Source: Rhizomys pruinosus
Lineage: Eukaryota > Chordata > Mammalia > Rodentia > Spalacidae
Length of the DNA stretch: 64,000 bases
NCBI GenBank assembly: GCA_009823505.1
Contig: VZQC01000610.1
Span: 3,769,230 to 3,833,229, forward strand
Direction: 5' to 3'
Shown here: positions 1-11,196 of the stretch, in pieces
Numbering within the stretch: the first letter of the stretch is position 1
Layout: the number at the start of each line of letters is the position of its first letter
Program-made: the position numbers and the translations under genes
The notes under the pieces: model-generated
The model's input: the letters and a program-made list of their open reading frames with translations, nothing else
The model's database searches: none
Told to the model about the DNA's origin: nothing

Positions 1-128
1 GGGCATCAGATTCCCCTGGAACTGGAGTTAAAGATGCTTCTTAGCTGCTATGTGGGTGCTGGGAATCGAACCCAGGTCCTCTGCAAGAGCAGTTGGTGCT
101 CTTAACCACTGAGCCATCTCTCTAGCCC
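1..128 (-). mobile_element. B2-type SINE, 3' part cut by window edge
   Basis: Reverse complement of a tRNA-derived B2 SINE. The Pol III B-box region (antisense GGGAATCGAACCC) lies near 61-72 and the antisense head GCCATCTCTCTAGCCC ends at 128. The tail lies beyond the left edge of the window. Confidence 0.9.
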
Positions 129-324
129 TGGAATGGATTTTAACAGAGAACAATGCTATAGGTACACAGCAGAGGAGACAGAAAGTCTAATGCTCATGGG
201 TTTCTGGGCAGTGTGGGGGTGATGTAGCTGTTATGGAAAAATGTGTACTGCCAAATATAGATCCTTCTCCTTGGTCTGCATCTAACGCCCTAAAAACAGG
301 TAATTGAATCCTGTCCTTGATGGC

Positions 325-606
325 TCATCACAGCACTATTCATACAGAACAGATCTGAAAACAGCCCCAACATTCATCAGCAGATGAAAAGGTAACCCAA
401 GTGTGGTATATCCATCGGTGGAATATTGCCAGGCCTGAAAAAGGAATGAAGTCGTTGTGTTATACAATGGATGAGTTTCAGAAGCATGTTGCTAAGTGCT
501 AAGCTGCTAAAGCCAGACACAAAAGCTGACATTACTGTTTAGTTCCATTTATATTAAATAGTCACAAGAGGAGGTAAATCCAGAGAGATAGAAATTATAT
601 ATTTGT
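325..606 (+). mobile_element. Ancient LINE-1 (L1M-like) 3' fragment
   Basis: Diverged match to the old mammalian L1 3' region: a 'cagcactattcatacagaac' segment, then 'tgtggtatatccatcggtgg', 'gaatgaagtcgttg', 'agccagacacaaaagctgac' and 'ttccatttatattaaat' in the expected order. All frames are broken. Confidence 0.75.
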
Positions 607-1360
607 GGAGACCACAAACAGTGCTAAAGCTGGTCAGGAGACCCACTGAGGCTGGATGCTCAGCTCCTGCCTGAGAGACTTCCCTGTGGCCTCAGCATGA
701 CCTGTGGACTTTGGAGTAGCACTCCTACAGAAGCATGACCCCACACTGTATGAGAGTACACGCGCTGTTCCTAACCCCTAAAGAGGATTCAGGATTCCAG
801 TAATAAAAATAATTCTAAGGTAAAGCTGCTTAACCAATTAACTGAACAAGGAGAAAAGGGGAGATATATAGGAAAATTTATACCCTAAATCCTATACCTA
901 GCACATTGCTATCCTAGCACTTTGGCCCACTGCTACATAGTACTGCTAGTTTCATCACTGGGCAGCCACTAAGGTTGATGGACCAGGAAGGTCCATCAAT
1001 TATACTTCTGTTACTATAAAAGATGAGCCTCTGCAGATTCCTCTGAAGATAACAAGGCCATGAAAACATTAAGTGACTTTTTAAAAAGCTGCTTGCTTCT
1101 TCTAGAGATGAATTATGAACAGTTTAGAAACCACACTCTCCCTTGAGACTTCATCAGCCTTCCTCGCCAGGGCTCCTCCTCTGCCTTGCCAGCTGCCCAA
1201 GGCAATCACTGGGATGCACCAGCCAGTGAGGACACTGATGCAGTGAACTACCCCTGAGAGGGCTACAAGGTATGAACTGCATGGATGGAGGAGCTGGCCA
1301 TGTCTCCAGAGAAAGGACATCAGCACTCAGAAAGTCTCTTTTCTTCTCTTCTCAAAGCCT
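607..1360. other. Unassigned intergenic DNA
   Basis: No repeat, RNA gene or convincing reading frame recognised. The only open frames are about 75 codons, with no motif. Confidence 0.5.
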
Positions 1361-1740
1361 GACTGTTTAGATTGATTGGCACAAACCTAGATATACCTGA
1401 GAAAAGGGAATCTCAGCTGAGGAACTTCCTCCATCAGACTGGCCTGAGGGCATGTCTGTGTAACCTTTTCTTGATTGATGATTGATGTAGGAGGGTATAG
1501 CCCATTGTGAGCAGTGCCATCTCTGGACAGGTGGGCCTGGGCTGTGACAAAGACAGCTGACTGAGCAAGTCAGGGGAAGCAAGCCAGTAAGCAGCATTCC
1601 TCCACAGTCTCTGCTTCAGCTCCTGCCTCCAGGTTCCTGCTGTGCCCTCTCTTGATGATGGACTAAAACTTTAAGATGAAGTAAAGTCAAGTTGTTTGTG
1701 ATCAGTGTTTTATCATAGCAACAAAAAGCAAACTAGGCCA
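1361..1740 (+). mobile_element. Diverged MaLR-like medium-reiterated repeat
   Basis: Shares its landmarks with the better-preserved copies near 31.8 and 41.7 kb: 'cctccatcagactggcctg', 'aagccagtaagcagcattcc', 'cttcagctcctgcctccagg', and a 3' end of the form 'catagcaacaaaaagcaaac'. It is clearly older, with many substitutions. Confidence 0.65.
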
Positions 1741-1837
1741 CTGAGGCAGTATGATTGCCACAAGTTCAAAGCCAGCCTGGACTATATGGTGAGTGCCAGG
1801 TCTTCCAGGGCTACACAGATTTAAAAAAAAAAAAAAA
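1741..1837 (+). mobile_element. B1-like SINE fragment with A-tail
   Basis: The 3' half of a B1 (7SL-derived): 'caagttcaaagccagcctgg' then 'ccagggctacacag' and an A15 tail. The 5' half is missing and the junction with the preceding repeat is abrupt. Confidence 0.7.
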
Positions 1838-2960
1838 GAATGTTGCAAAGAACATTCTTAGACACATGTGTGTCTTGGTGGACATGGGTATGCACTCTGA
1901 TGAGTTTCTCCTGGATGGACTTGATGGACATAAGATGGACATATACTTAGCTTCCATGGAAACTGACTCCAGGTTTGAAAGGGCAGGTATGTGAGGCCCC
2001 GCAGTCCAATATCTCACCTTTACTCCTCCATGGAAGCCATTCTGTTGGGGCTCTGCGGCAGCCTTGAGTGTAGGAAGGCAGAGATGTCCACCCAAGTCAC
2101 AGGTGCCACCTCTGGAAGGCACGAAGCCATGCTTCCAGAGACCCAGCAGCTCCCCTTCCATAGCCAACCTCAAATCCAGATGACTTCAAGAGCCCAGGTA
2201 TTCCACAGGCAAAGCAGCCCAGACTTAAGATCCCAGAAGATAGTGGCCAAGACTCAGTAAAGGACTGAGGGAGTGTCCAACCCTCAGTTCCACCTGTGTT
2301 GCATCAGCAAACTAGTTAACACCTATAATGCCCCCTGTCTCTGCAGAAGTGAGCTTTGACACCCAAGACCAGGCAGGGTCACTGGAAGGCTGAGGTAGCC
2401 CCCATATGTTAGGTGACAGATGCTAATGCAAACCAATGGGAAAATCAGTGTCCGCCTCTGCCCCCCTGGGATAAGATGAAGCAAGCCTGTCATCCTGATC
2501 TGAAGAAGTTACAGAGGAGATGCAGACCGCTTAAAAACAAGCCCCACTCAGCTGTTAAATTGCCCCTTTCCTGAAAGGTGAGGAGAAAATCACGGTGGCT
2601 CTGCTCCACTGGCTGGATGCCTTGTCAACATGTGCAGTTTTCACTTCTTTCCTGCAGGGTCACTGGGCTCTGAAAGCTGACACAAGCAAGTCTGTATCAG
2701 CCCAGCAAGAAACAGCTCCCTGAGTGCATTCTGCAGCCTGACAGCCTGTGCAGCCAGCATGGAGCTAGAGGACTGAATTTGGCCCAGTATGCTGTGTTCT
2801 AAGGTGCAGACTCATTATCAGCATTGAAAAATAAGAAATGCAATAGGAAAATAAGGATTAGTACTTGCTGAGGGAAAAATACAAACAGAAAATCTGGAAA
2901 TGCTGTATCTGCTGTGAACAACCATGTTTGTCATGGGTCCTTTCTGGGCTTCTTCCAGAG
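1838..2960. other. Unassigned intergenic DNA
   Basis: No recognised repeat or gene. The open frames here (up to 120 codons, antisense 1811-2173) start or end in the B1 A-tail and show no family motif. Confidence 0.5.
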
Positions 2961-2961
2961 A

Positions 2962-3030
2962 TGGTGGCTCATAGAGGTTAGAGAATGTGACAGAGATCAC
3001 ACAGCAAATCCATTTCAGAGCCCAAGACTA
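2962..3030 (+). mobile_element. MIR core remnant
   Basis: Contains the MIR pattern 'agaggttagagaatgtgaca' followed by 'gatcacacagcaaatccat' and 'cagagcccaagac', corresponding to the conserved 'gaggttaagtgacttgccca' core. Short and diverged. Confidence 0.6.
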
Positions 3031-3219
3031 TCTCTAACAGAAACTGGGTAATTTATGCAGAAAAGGAGTTGATTTGCATGCAGTTTGAGAGGCTGAACAT
3101 CTCAGATCAGGCAGGCCCCATATCCAGGCTCTAGAGAAACTCCTAGCTACGTTATGACATGGTGGGCAGATGGCATCATGGCCAAAAGGAGCTAAGGCAG
3201 CCAAACATGATTTATGACA

Positions 3220-3585
3220 CCCACATGTTTTTCTCATTGCTGTGACAAAATACCTGACAAAAATAACTTAAGTAGAAAGGGCTTATTTTGGCTCAGAGTT
3301 TGAGGGTGCAGCCCATCATGGGGGGAAGGCTTGATGGCGGGAGTGTGGGGCAGCTGGTCACATCGTGCCTGCAGTCAGGAAGCATAGAGATGAATGCTGG
3401 TGCCCACCTAACTTTCTTCTGTCTATTCAGTCTGGAAACCCAGAACATAGAATGGTCCTGTCTACATTCAGGGTGGATCTTTCTACCTCAATCTAGAAAC
3501 TTCCTCAGACATGCCCAGAGGCTTGTCTCCATGGTGGTTCTATACCCTGTCAAGTTGACCCTTTTAAACATCTTAACCATCACTC
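3220..3585 (-). mobile_element. MaLR-like LTR repeat, antisense
   Basis: Reads as the reverse complement of a rodent MaLR-type element: 'ttctcattgctgtgacaaaa', 'gggcttattttggctcagag', 'gggtgcagcccatcatgggg', ending at 'ccctgtcaagttgaccc'. Edges are approximate and no target duplication was found. Confidence 0.65.
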
Positions 3586-4588
3586 CACTTTCCAGAAGTA
3601 ATTCACTCCACAAGGTCAGGCCTAACCCCTATAGAAGGTTGCACCCCCAGTGACCACCCATGAAAGATCCCAGTATGGACACTGCCACATTGTGGTAAAG
3701 CTTCCAACACAAGAGCCTTTAGGGATAGGCATGGCCAATCCAGACCTGAGCCTCAGTAGTACCATCCCTTCATACCCTGCCTCACCCCTGCTTGTTGTTC
3801 CTGCTGTCCTGAGAGTGTCCCCTTGATGCCACCATGAACTTCAGGGGCTGCATAGGTCAGTTATGAACATCTGAGCTATATTAGCCAGAATCGGAGAAGG
3901 GGGAAATAGATATCCCAGCACCTGCCTCAATAGAGTGAGTCATGAACTTACAGAGCTGCTGTAGGCCTGTCTGTACAGAAACACATCTGTCTGTTCCTCA
4001 TCCAACCTCATACACCATCCTCAAAGCCCCATAGGCTAGGTCTGATGACCCAACATCCCACTCCCCTCTTATACCAGATCCTGTGGAGCAGGGTCTCAAG
4101 CCAGCTCTGCCCAGTTCTATCACAGGAGAAGCTTGTGTGCAGGTGGCCCAGGCAGGAAAGTGAGACAAAGGTGGCCAGACCATAGACAGGTGTGACCATG
4201 CTCTGGGCAGCAGGTGTGACCGTGCTCTGGCCTCTCCTCCTCTCACCTTTCTCCCTCAGTGCTCAGTGGTTAAAGGGACTCTGGGTGCTCCATTCTCCCC
4301 TTGGGTTAGCTCCAAGGCTACATCATTGCAAACTGTGTCCTGGTACAGGAGGTTCTGCAGGGTCTCCCCTAGTCACGCCTGCCCTTGCCACTCTGCTTTA
4401 TCTCTGGCCTAGGGCTGCAAATTTCAGAAAGCTTCTTCTCCTCTATACAGTGGGCACAGGCAGTTGGAGCACAATGCATTCTTCCCCTGTGAGCCCAACA
4501 CAGCAAGCTCAAGACCCAGACACAGCAACACAGCAAGCTCAAGACCCAGACTCTGACTTCCTTCTTTGGCTTAACAGTAGCTTTTCTC
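3586..4588. other. Unassigned DNA with a 30-bp tandem duplication
   Basis: No gene recognised. A 30-bp unit beginning AACACAGCAAGCTCAAGACC at 4497 is repeated from 4527. A 256-codon plus-strand frame that begins here runs into the SINEs at 4.6-4.9 kb and is not credible as a gene. Confidence 0.5.
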
Positions 4589-4976
4589 GGGGCTGGAGAG
4601 ATGGCTTAGTGGTTAAGAACACTGACTGTTCTTGCAAAAGACTCAGGTTTGTCCAGGTGTGGTGGTGCACGCCTTTAATCCCAGCACTCAGGAGGCAGAG
4701 GCAGGTGGATCTCTGTGAGTTCAAGGCCAGCCTGGTCTACATAGCAAGCTCCAGGCCAAGTGGGACTAAAGGGAGACTCCATCTCAAAAATATGGAAAAA
4801 AAAAAAAAAGACTCGGGTTTGAATCCCAGCACCCAGATGGCAACTAACAACCATAACTCCAGTTCCAGGGTATCCAACACCTTCTTCTCTCTTCCATGGG
4901 CACTCTATAACATGGGCATATTTACATACATCAGGCATAACACTCAAACACATAAAAAATAAATTTAAAAAATTTA
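4589..4976 (+). mobile_element. B2/B3-type SINE interrupted by a B1
   Basis: The B2 head (GGGGCTGGAGAGATGG) runs 4589-4651 and the body resumes at 4822 with 'aatcccagcacccagatggc' and an A/T-rich tail to about 4976. The interruption is a B1 flanked by a direct repeat of B2 sequence, so the B2 is the older element. Confidence 0.9.
4652..4805 (+). mobile_element. B1 SINE nested in a B2
   Basis: Complete B1: head 'tccaggtgtggtggtgcacg', 'tttaatcccagcactcagga', 'gttcaaggccagcctggtct' and an A-tail. It is flanked by AAAAGACTC(A/G)GGTTTG at 4636-4651 and 4806-4821, a 16-bp target duplication with one mismatch. Confidence 0.93.
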
Positions 4977-5843
4977 AGTGGCTTTTCTCATCGGCGTATT
5001 TAAAAGGAGATCTCAACACTGCCATGCCTAAGAAAGCTCTTCTGGTCTTAGGCTTATTCACAATAGACACTGGAGCAGTTTCCTTTGAAGCATCCACTAC
5101 CTGGGGCCTCACACCACCTCACACTACCTTCAGGGACCACAGTGTGCCTCAGACCCAGCCTTTGGTCTACTGCTGGTCCAATAAGTGCTGGTTAGATGTT
5201 TAAGAGGCATGAAGTGCACAGGATGCCTTGTGCAAACTGAAGGTACCCCTGTGGCTAAGTCAGCACCCTCAAATCCTGTGGGAGAGTCTGACCACTCTGA
5301 TCAGAGGCAACAAATACAGCACTGGGGCTCCCCAGACAACCCCAAGAAAAGCTTTTCATTTTGGGGTGGCATCCTGACTGGGAAGACCTACAAGAGAACA
5401 TGGTAAGATGAATTACAAAGCTCTACTCAGTGCCAGGGGGAAGAAGGACTGCCATTTGGGGACAGGAACTGAGTCTGGCAAAGGGCAAGAGCCTACGGCT
5501 CTCAGGAGAGCACAGGAACAGAAAGCCCAAGGAGAGTGAAAGTCAGGGGTTATAGAGTGCTGAGGAGGCAGGGGGCTGAGACAGGGGTCAGGAAGACAGG
5601 ACAGGAAGGGCCAGGCTGTGGCTGAGATCTGGGATGCAGCACCAGGCAATCTGCATGACTTCACGGGGGCCAGCACCATGCAGCTGTACTCGGTGCTAAG
5701 CAGGTGCTGTCATCTCTGGGCACCAGCAATCCCTCCATGTGCCCAACCAGGATCTTTCTCTCTGATACCTTAGCATTGTTGGGACCCAACACAGAGCCTG
5801 CATTCATTCCTGTAAGTCCCTGGGGAATGTCAGAGCAAGCCTT
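4977..5843. other. Unassigned intergenic DNA
   Basis: No recognised repeat or gene. Short frames in both directions lack motifs. Confidence 0.45.
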
Positions 5844-5852
5844 GAGCTTTTT

Positions 5853-5999
5853 TTTGGGGGGTGGGGTATTTTTGAGACAGGGTCTCCCTTTAGTCCCAGC
5901 TGGCCTGCAGCTCCCTATGTAGACCAGGCTGGCCTTGAACTCAGTGATCCACCTGCCTCTGCCTCCCAAGTGCTGGGATTAAAGGCGCGTGCCACCACA
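5853..5999 (-). mobile_element. B1 SINE, antisense
   Basis: Antisense B1 with 'tttgagacagggtctccctt', 'agaccaggctggccttgaac', 'tgctgggattaaaggcgcgt'. Flanked by GAGCTTTTT at 5844-5852 and 6000-6008, a likely target duplication. Confidence 0.9.
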
Positions 6000-6008
6000 G
6001 AGCTTTTT

Positions 6009-6666
6009 GCCAGCTAGGGTCCCTTTCCTAAGTGTTCAACTCCAGGGTAAGGACATAAGACATCCCCCTAAATCTGAGAGCTTCACGCTGAGCTTCAAAC
6101 CAACACCATCTGAGTGTCTGTCTCAGAAGCTGGCATGAACTTCCATCACAGAGGATCTATTTAATCCCCTTGCTTTAGAGAACACCTAATCCTCTGCAGA
6201 AAAGGAAAACAGCAAATGGATTTGAGAAAAGAGGATGGTGGATGAGAGAGAGAGCATTCTGAACCCCACAGTTTCAAAGAACAACTAAAAGAATAATCCT
6301 TTCTTTACCAAAAGGGATTCACTGGGTGTGACACTGGAATTTTCAGATCCATGGTGGGGGCAAGGAGCACAGGTTGCTGCAGCCTAGCACTCTGCATGTT
6401 CAGCAGCTGCCCTGACTTGGGAGTGAGATCCCACTAGACATCACCCCAGACACAGGAGCTTCTGCCTGTGGTAGACAGGAAGCCAGCCTTTCTGTGGTAG
6501 GGAACGTGAAGATGCAGAACTGAAGTTGGCGGTGCTTGTTCCTCATCAGTCCCTTAAGGCAATGAACAAGACCTGGATCTGGGAAGATGCTTGTGGAACC
6601 CTGATGTGGGGACTAACCTTCAGGTGATGTCAGACCAGTGGGTACAAAGGATATAATCCAAACTCC
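6009..6666. other. Unassigned intergenic DNA
   Basis: I see no gene, RNA or interspersed repeat in this stretch. Confidence 0.45.
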
Positions 6667-6680
6667 AAAAGGGGTGTGTG

Positions 6681-6724
<44 letters not shown>
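6667..6724. repeat. (GT)n microsatellite
   Basis: Near-pure GT dinucleotide run of about 55 bases with a single GC interruption. Confidence 0.95.
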
Positions 6725-6726
<2 letters not shown>

Positions 6727-6784
6727 GAAAGCAGAAAGAGGACTATGAGAGAGAGAGGAAGAGATCTTAAAGGAGATCTTAAGA

Positions 6785-6975
6785 AAGAATAATGGATAGC
6801 TGAGCAGTTAAGAGCATTTCATGCTCTCCCAGGGACCCTGGTTTAATTCCAAGCACCCGTGTCAGGGAGCTCACAACTGCCTGGAGCTCCAACATTTGAT
6901 GCCTTCTCCTGGATTCTGTAGGTATCCGGACACAGATGCATAAACCCACACATAGACACATAAAAAACCCTTTTT
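6785..6975 (+). mobile_element. Diverged B2-type SINE
   Basis: The head reads 'agctgagcagttaagagc', followed by 'ggtttaattccaagcaccc', 'gccttctcctggattctg' and a 3' part ending in an A-rich tail. It is much more diverged than the other B2 copies. Confidence 0.7.
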
Positions 6976-7199
6976 TAAGAAAAAATAAAGGGTAATGGAA
7001 TCCACATGCCATGAAAGATGAAGGCAGGCTATTTGGAAAGAGGAAAGGGACAAGCAAGAGGGGGCAGGGGAGACAGGAGAGGGCAGGGGTGGCAGGCAAA
7101 TAAGAACAAGCTATAGAGACATGGGTGGGTGCACAAGAATGTCGTAATGGAACCCACTACGCTGCATGCTAAGTTACATCCTTTGATAAAAAATAACTT

Positions 7200-7560
7200 T
7201 AGGTAAAAATTTGTCTACTCCAAAGACATGTTATAAAGAATGACAGACAATTCACATGCTGTGAGAAAACACTTACAGCCCTATAATTGAGAAGTCTTAT
7301 AATCAGAACAAAAAGAACACCCACAGAAGCCAAAATAAAAACAAAATGAGAAACAAATGAGGAAATTTAAATGGATAAAATTCAAACAGGCTCTCTGAGA
7401 GGAAATTTTTTCACATAGCCAGGAAATACATGAAAAGTTCGAAAATAGCATGCCAGAAGAAAAGAATCAAAATTGTAATGATAATACTAATACTATTAAT
7501 AGTAGTAGAATACTGCAGCAAATCCTTAAATATAACAAGTATCCAAAAGGCTTACAGCGG
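7200..7560 (+). mobile_element. Ancient LINE-1 (L1M-like), left part
   Basis: AT-rich and diverged, with the L1 ORF2 3' order 'catagccaggaaatacatga' followed by 'atcaaaattgtaatgata'. It resumes on the other side of an LTR-like insertion. Confidence 0.55.
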
Positions 7561-7898
7561 TGGCTTGAATGAGAATGTCCCCCATAGGCTCCAAGTAGTT
7601 GGTGGTGCTGTTTTGGGATATCTTAGAAGGCGTTTTCATGCTGGAGGAAGCATGTCACTGTGGACGGGCTTAGAGAACTCTTAAGCCTTACTAGACTTCT
7701 AGTCCTCCTCTGCTTCCGGTGTCTGCTTGGAGATGTGGCCTCTGCTTTCTGCTCCATCTTCCACACCTCCTGCCACCACGCTTCCTGCCATGACAAACTC
7801 TAATTCCCCTGGAACCCTAAGCTCAAATAAACTCTTCCTTTTATAAATTCCCTTGGTCATGGTGTTTCTGTCACAGCAACAGAAAAGTGACTAATGCA
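7561..7898 (+). mobile_element. MaLR-like solo LTR inserted in an L1M
   Basis: Rodent MaLR-type LTR: 'tggcttgaatgagaatgtcc' at the 5' end, AATAAA signal in 'caaataaactcttcc', and a 3' end 'cacagcaacagaaaagtgac' then 'taatgca'. L1M-like sequence flanks it on both sides. I could not identify a clean target duplication. Confidence 0.75.
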
Positions 7899-8210
7899 CT
7901 TGCCATAATTATTGTCAAATTACAGAAAGAGAATAGATTTCTTACACATTCTTGGTGGGAAGATCATTTACAGCAATTACTTTGAAAAATGTTTACAATT
8001 TGAAAACATGTGGCCCATGTATTATTGAGTAAGTCTAGAAGATATGTGGAAAGCTATACATAATGGCATTATACATAACTTTACTAAACATGAAAATAAT
8101 GTGAATTTATTAGCTGTTATGGAACAAAAACAGTGTAGAGTCATCCTACAATGGGATATGAACTAGAACTGAAAAATAAATAAACCAGTTCTCTGTGAAT
8201 AAGAATAAAT
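7899..8210 (+). mobile_element. Ancient LINE-1 (L1M-like), right part
   Basis: Continues the L1 order with 'cttggtgggaagatcattta' (from 'tggtgggaatgtaaa') and 'cataatggcattatacata' (from 'agcagcattattcataat'), then an A-rich end. Frames are destroyed. Confidence 0.6.
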
Positions 8211-8394
8211 AAAATTTATATAATATTATTAATTGAAATAAACCAGACCTCAATCGAGTTAATTCTGTAAAAATCAATTTATATTAATTCTAAACGTTAG
8301 GAAAACTGGTCAAATTTGATGTATATTCAATGGAGCCTGAGCAATTTAGTATTCTGTCCCCTAGGGTTTGGAAGATAAAATAAGAACATACAGG

Positions 8395-8683
8395 GGGCCG
8401 GAGAGATGGCTCAGCTGTTAAGAGCACTGACTGCTCTTGCAGAGGACCTGGGTTCGATTCCCAGCACCCACATGGCAGCTAAGAACTATCTTAGGCCAGG
8501 CGTGGTGGCACATGACTTTAATCCCAGCACTCGGGAGGCAGAGGCAGGTGGATCTCTGTGAGTTCAAGGCCAGCTTGGTCTACATAGTGAGCTCAAGGCC
8601 AGATGTGACTAAAGGGAGACCCTGTTTCAAAAAAAAAAAAAAAAAAACTTATAAAAAAGGAAAAAAATAACAAACAAAAAAAA
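8395..8683 (+). mobile_element. B2-B1 composite SINE
   Basis: A tRNA-type B2 head (8395-8493, with box B GGTTCGATTCCC) is joined directly to a full B1 (from 8494, 'ggccaggcgtggtggcacat') and one A-rich tail. No target duplication lies at the internal junction. Instead AA(C)CATACAGG flanks the whole unit (8385-8394 and 8684-8694), so both parts probably inserted together. The same junction occurs near 52.0 kb. Confidence 0.8.
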
Positions 8684-8694
8684 AACCATACAGG

Positions 8695-9392
8695 CTGATA
8701 TTCCCCACTATGTCCTTCCCCCAAGGTTGCCAGCAATCCTCTGATCTGTGGGCATGGAAGGGGAACTCTCGTGGGGTCCCAGCATGACCTACCTCCTCTC
8801 CCATAAGCGCCATGTTTTCTCATACCTTTGCCAACACAGAACCTTGTTGCTTTTTTAAAGCATCAATAGGTGGAAAGTATTACTTGTTATTTAATTAATT
8901 TCTAGCACCTGCAACATTGAAATTTTTCAGACATTTTTAGTCAAGTCCCCCAAAATATGGTCACTTGTGTGTCAGGGAATCATCCTACTTTATAACAAAA
9001 ATGCACTTTCAAAACTTTACATTACTAGTTTGCAAAGAGGAACTAGAGTTTCCATTCTAGCTCAGAAAAGAGTCAAACCTGTAACCACGGTATTGCTGTG
9101 AAACAAAGACAAGAAGCAAAGATAACAGACAGCACAGGTGGAGAGAAATGGGCTCGGAGAGAAACAGCTCCTTCCAGAAACTACGGGCCAGGGAGAATCT
9201 GGGGGTGTCATGAGGTGTTCCCCATGCTGACTGAGGAGGAAATTTCCTTCTTTCAAGTAAAGATTCCCCCCCCCACTTCCCACTAAGGAAACAGTAGAGT
9301 GAAGCCACAGAAATTTTGCCACATCAGGAATATTGAGATTGGCACTGTACAGTGTCACCTCCAAGAGTTGCAGACACCCAAGCCTCTTGCAT
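8695..9392. other. Unassigned intergenic DNA
   Basis: No recognised repeat apart from a C9 run near 9268. A 164-codon antisense frame overlapping this stretch and the next SINE has no motif. Confidence 0.45.
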
Positions 9393-9606
9393 GAGGGGCT
9401 GGAGAGATGGTGTACTGCTCTTGCAGAGGACCCAAGTTTAGATTCCTGTGTAAACATCCACCTACTCACAACTTTGTAACTCCAGCTCCAGGAGTCCCAA
9501 TCCCTGTTCTTGACTCCACAGGCACTGAATTTACCTGCACATACCCCCCAACACACACATACACAGACACACGCACATAATTTAAAATAAAATAAAGCTC
9601 TAAATA
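9393..9606 (+). mobile_element. B2/B3-type SINE
   Basis: Head GGGGCTGGAGAGATGG with a short deletion before 'tgctcttgcagaggaccca', then 'aactccagctccaggagtcc', a CA-rich segment and an A-rich tail with AATAAA. Confidence 0.85.
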
Positions 9607-10626
9607 AGAAGGTTGCACGCTGTCCTTATTGCCAATGTGTCCATAAGGAAAATTGTAATTCCTGGTTCTTGAATTCTGGAAACTGTCAATGCTCAGCGGT
9701 AGGTATTTTTCTAGAATGTTTCTTGAGACAGAGGAGGTTCCCGGGCTGCAGTGACTGCAGGGGACTGAGTTTGTTTTTGCTGCGATTCCCTTCTGCTTTC
9801 CAAAGCACCTGGATTGATCATTTAACCTGGAGTCTTCAGTGGACACTGAAAACCCGCCATTCTGGTCCAGCCATGCAGGCAATGATTAGGTTTTCTCTCT
9901 TATCTTTTTCCCCAAGCCCTTCATTTCCTGTCCACTCCACACCCTCAAAGTGCCTGGAGGGAGGATATGCATCTGTCTGGAACTCCCCCCAACCACCCCT
10001 GGGTGCTTTGACTTGAGCTGTCCAGTTGTGTGGTCAGAGCTGCACTCACAGTGCTGGGAATGCTGCTTCCTGGAACAGCACTGACAAGCTGATGTAGAAC
10101 CTTCATGGATGCTGAGCCAGAGTAACCCAAGCCAACAGGCCTGCCTTGGGACCGATCTCTCTTTCACCCTCCCTCTCTCCTCCTCTCAGCCCCTTAATAT
10201 GCTGCTCACTCCTGAGAGTCTTAGATCACAGAGGGCAGTGGAGTATTACAGTCTGAAGATTTTGATTCAGATACAAGCAGAGTACTTTGTGCTCCCAGCA
10301 TCATACCAAGCCGGCTGGAGGGAGAGGAGGGAGGCAGTTCTGCCTGCTGGGTACTCGCACTAATGCGGACAGGTGGATAGCTAGCAGGCAGCCATGGTAT
10401 GGCCCAGAGAGTCCTTGGATCCCTGAGCCACTGTGCCTGTTTGTTGCTGTTTTAGCTCCAGGACGTGGATTTGTCAAAGAGCACATTTTGGAAAAGTGTG
10501 CCTGTCAGGACAAGGTTTAAGCATTTCTTCCATTCTTTTACACTGTGGCTTGTGGTTAAACCTCTCTCAGGATCAAACTGCATCTAATACTAATAGCTTT
10601 ATTTTCCAATGGGTTCATTTGGAATT
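9607..10626. other. Unassigned intergenic DNA
   Basis: No recognised interspersed repeat or gene over about 1 kb. Several open frames of 60-138 codons on both strands overlap each other and carry no family motif. Confidence 0.45.
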
Positions 10627-10661
10627 TGGAGAGGGAGAGAGGGAGGGAGAGAGAGAGAGAT
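10627..10661. repeat. (GA)-rich low-complexity tract
   Basis: GGGAGA/GAGA purine run directly next to the GT/CA-rich end of the following B4 SINE. Confidence 0.85.
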
Positions 10662-10667
10662 TGGGGG

Positions 10668-10955
10668 ATACAAATGTACATGTGTGTACACATGCATGTG
10701 GAGGCCACAGTCAACCTCAAGTGTCATCCCAGATACTGTCCACCTTGATTGTTGAGACAAGGTCCCTCATTAGCCTAGAAGTCACCAGGTAGGCTGGCAA
10801 CCCAGCCTCAGGAATCCACCTGTCTTCAGCTTCCCAGTACTGAGGTTACAGGAGTATGCTACTATGCCTGGCATTTTCATGGGTACTGGGAATCAAACTC
10901 AGATCTCTATATTAGCATGGCAAGCAGTTTATCAACTATCAGAGCTATCACCCTA
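10668..10955 (-). mobile_element. B4-type SINE, antisense
   Basis: Antisense B4 layout: CA/GT-rich tail, 'gtggaggccacagtcaacct', 'gagacaaggtccctcat', 'aatccacctgtcttcagctt', then the antisense tRNA-like head 'ctgggaatcaaactcagatc'. Confidence 0.8.
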
Positions 10956-10969
10956 GGCCTGAAACTTTT

Positions 10970-11196
10970 TTTTTTTTAATGTGTATGAATGTACTGTTTT
11001 GCGTGTAGGTCTGTGCACCCGTGTTGTGCAATGCCGCGGAGGTCAGAAGAGGGTCTCAGAATCCCCTGGAACTGGAGTTCTCCTGGAATTGGAGTTACAG
11101 ACGGTTCTCAGCCGCCATGTGGGTGCTGGGGATCGAACCCGGGTCCTCTGCAAGCGCAGTCGGTGCTCTTAACCGCTAGGCCATCTCTCCAGCCCT
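10970..11196 (-). mobile_element. Young B2-type SINE with a 17-bp duplication
   Basis: Antisense young B2 subfamily: antisense box B GGATCGAACCCGGGTCC and head ending CCATCTCTCCAGCCC at 11196. Contains the tandem 'ctggaactggagttctc / ctggaattggagtt' duplication that marks this subfamily. Flanked by GGCCTGAAACTTTT (10956-10969 and 11197-11210), a perfect 14-bp target duplication. Confidence 0.95.

Noticed and set aside
4192..4962. 256-codon plus-strand frame
   Set aside because: More than half of it reads through a B2 and a nested B1. The non-repeat part has no motif.
8395..8493. Functional tRNA gene
   Set aside because: The tRNA-like boxes here and at the other SINE heads are those of B2/B4/ID SINEs; no copy folds into a full mature tRNA with an intact anticodon arm that I can see.
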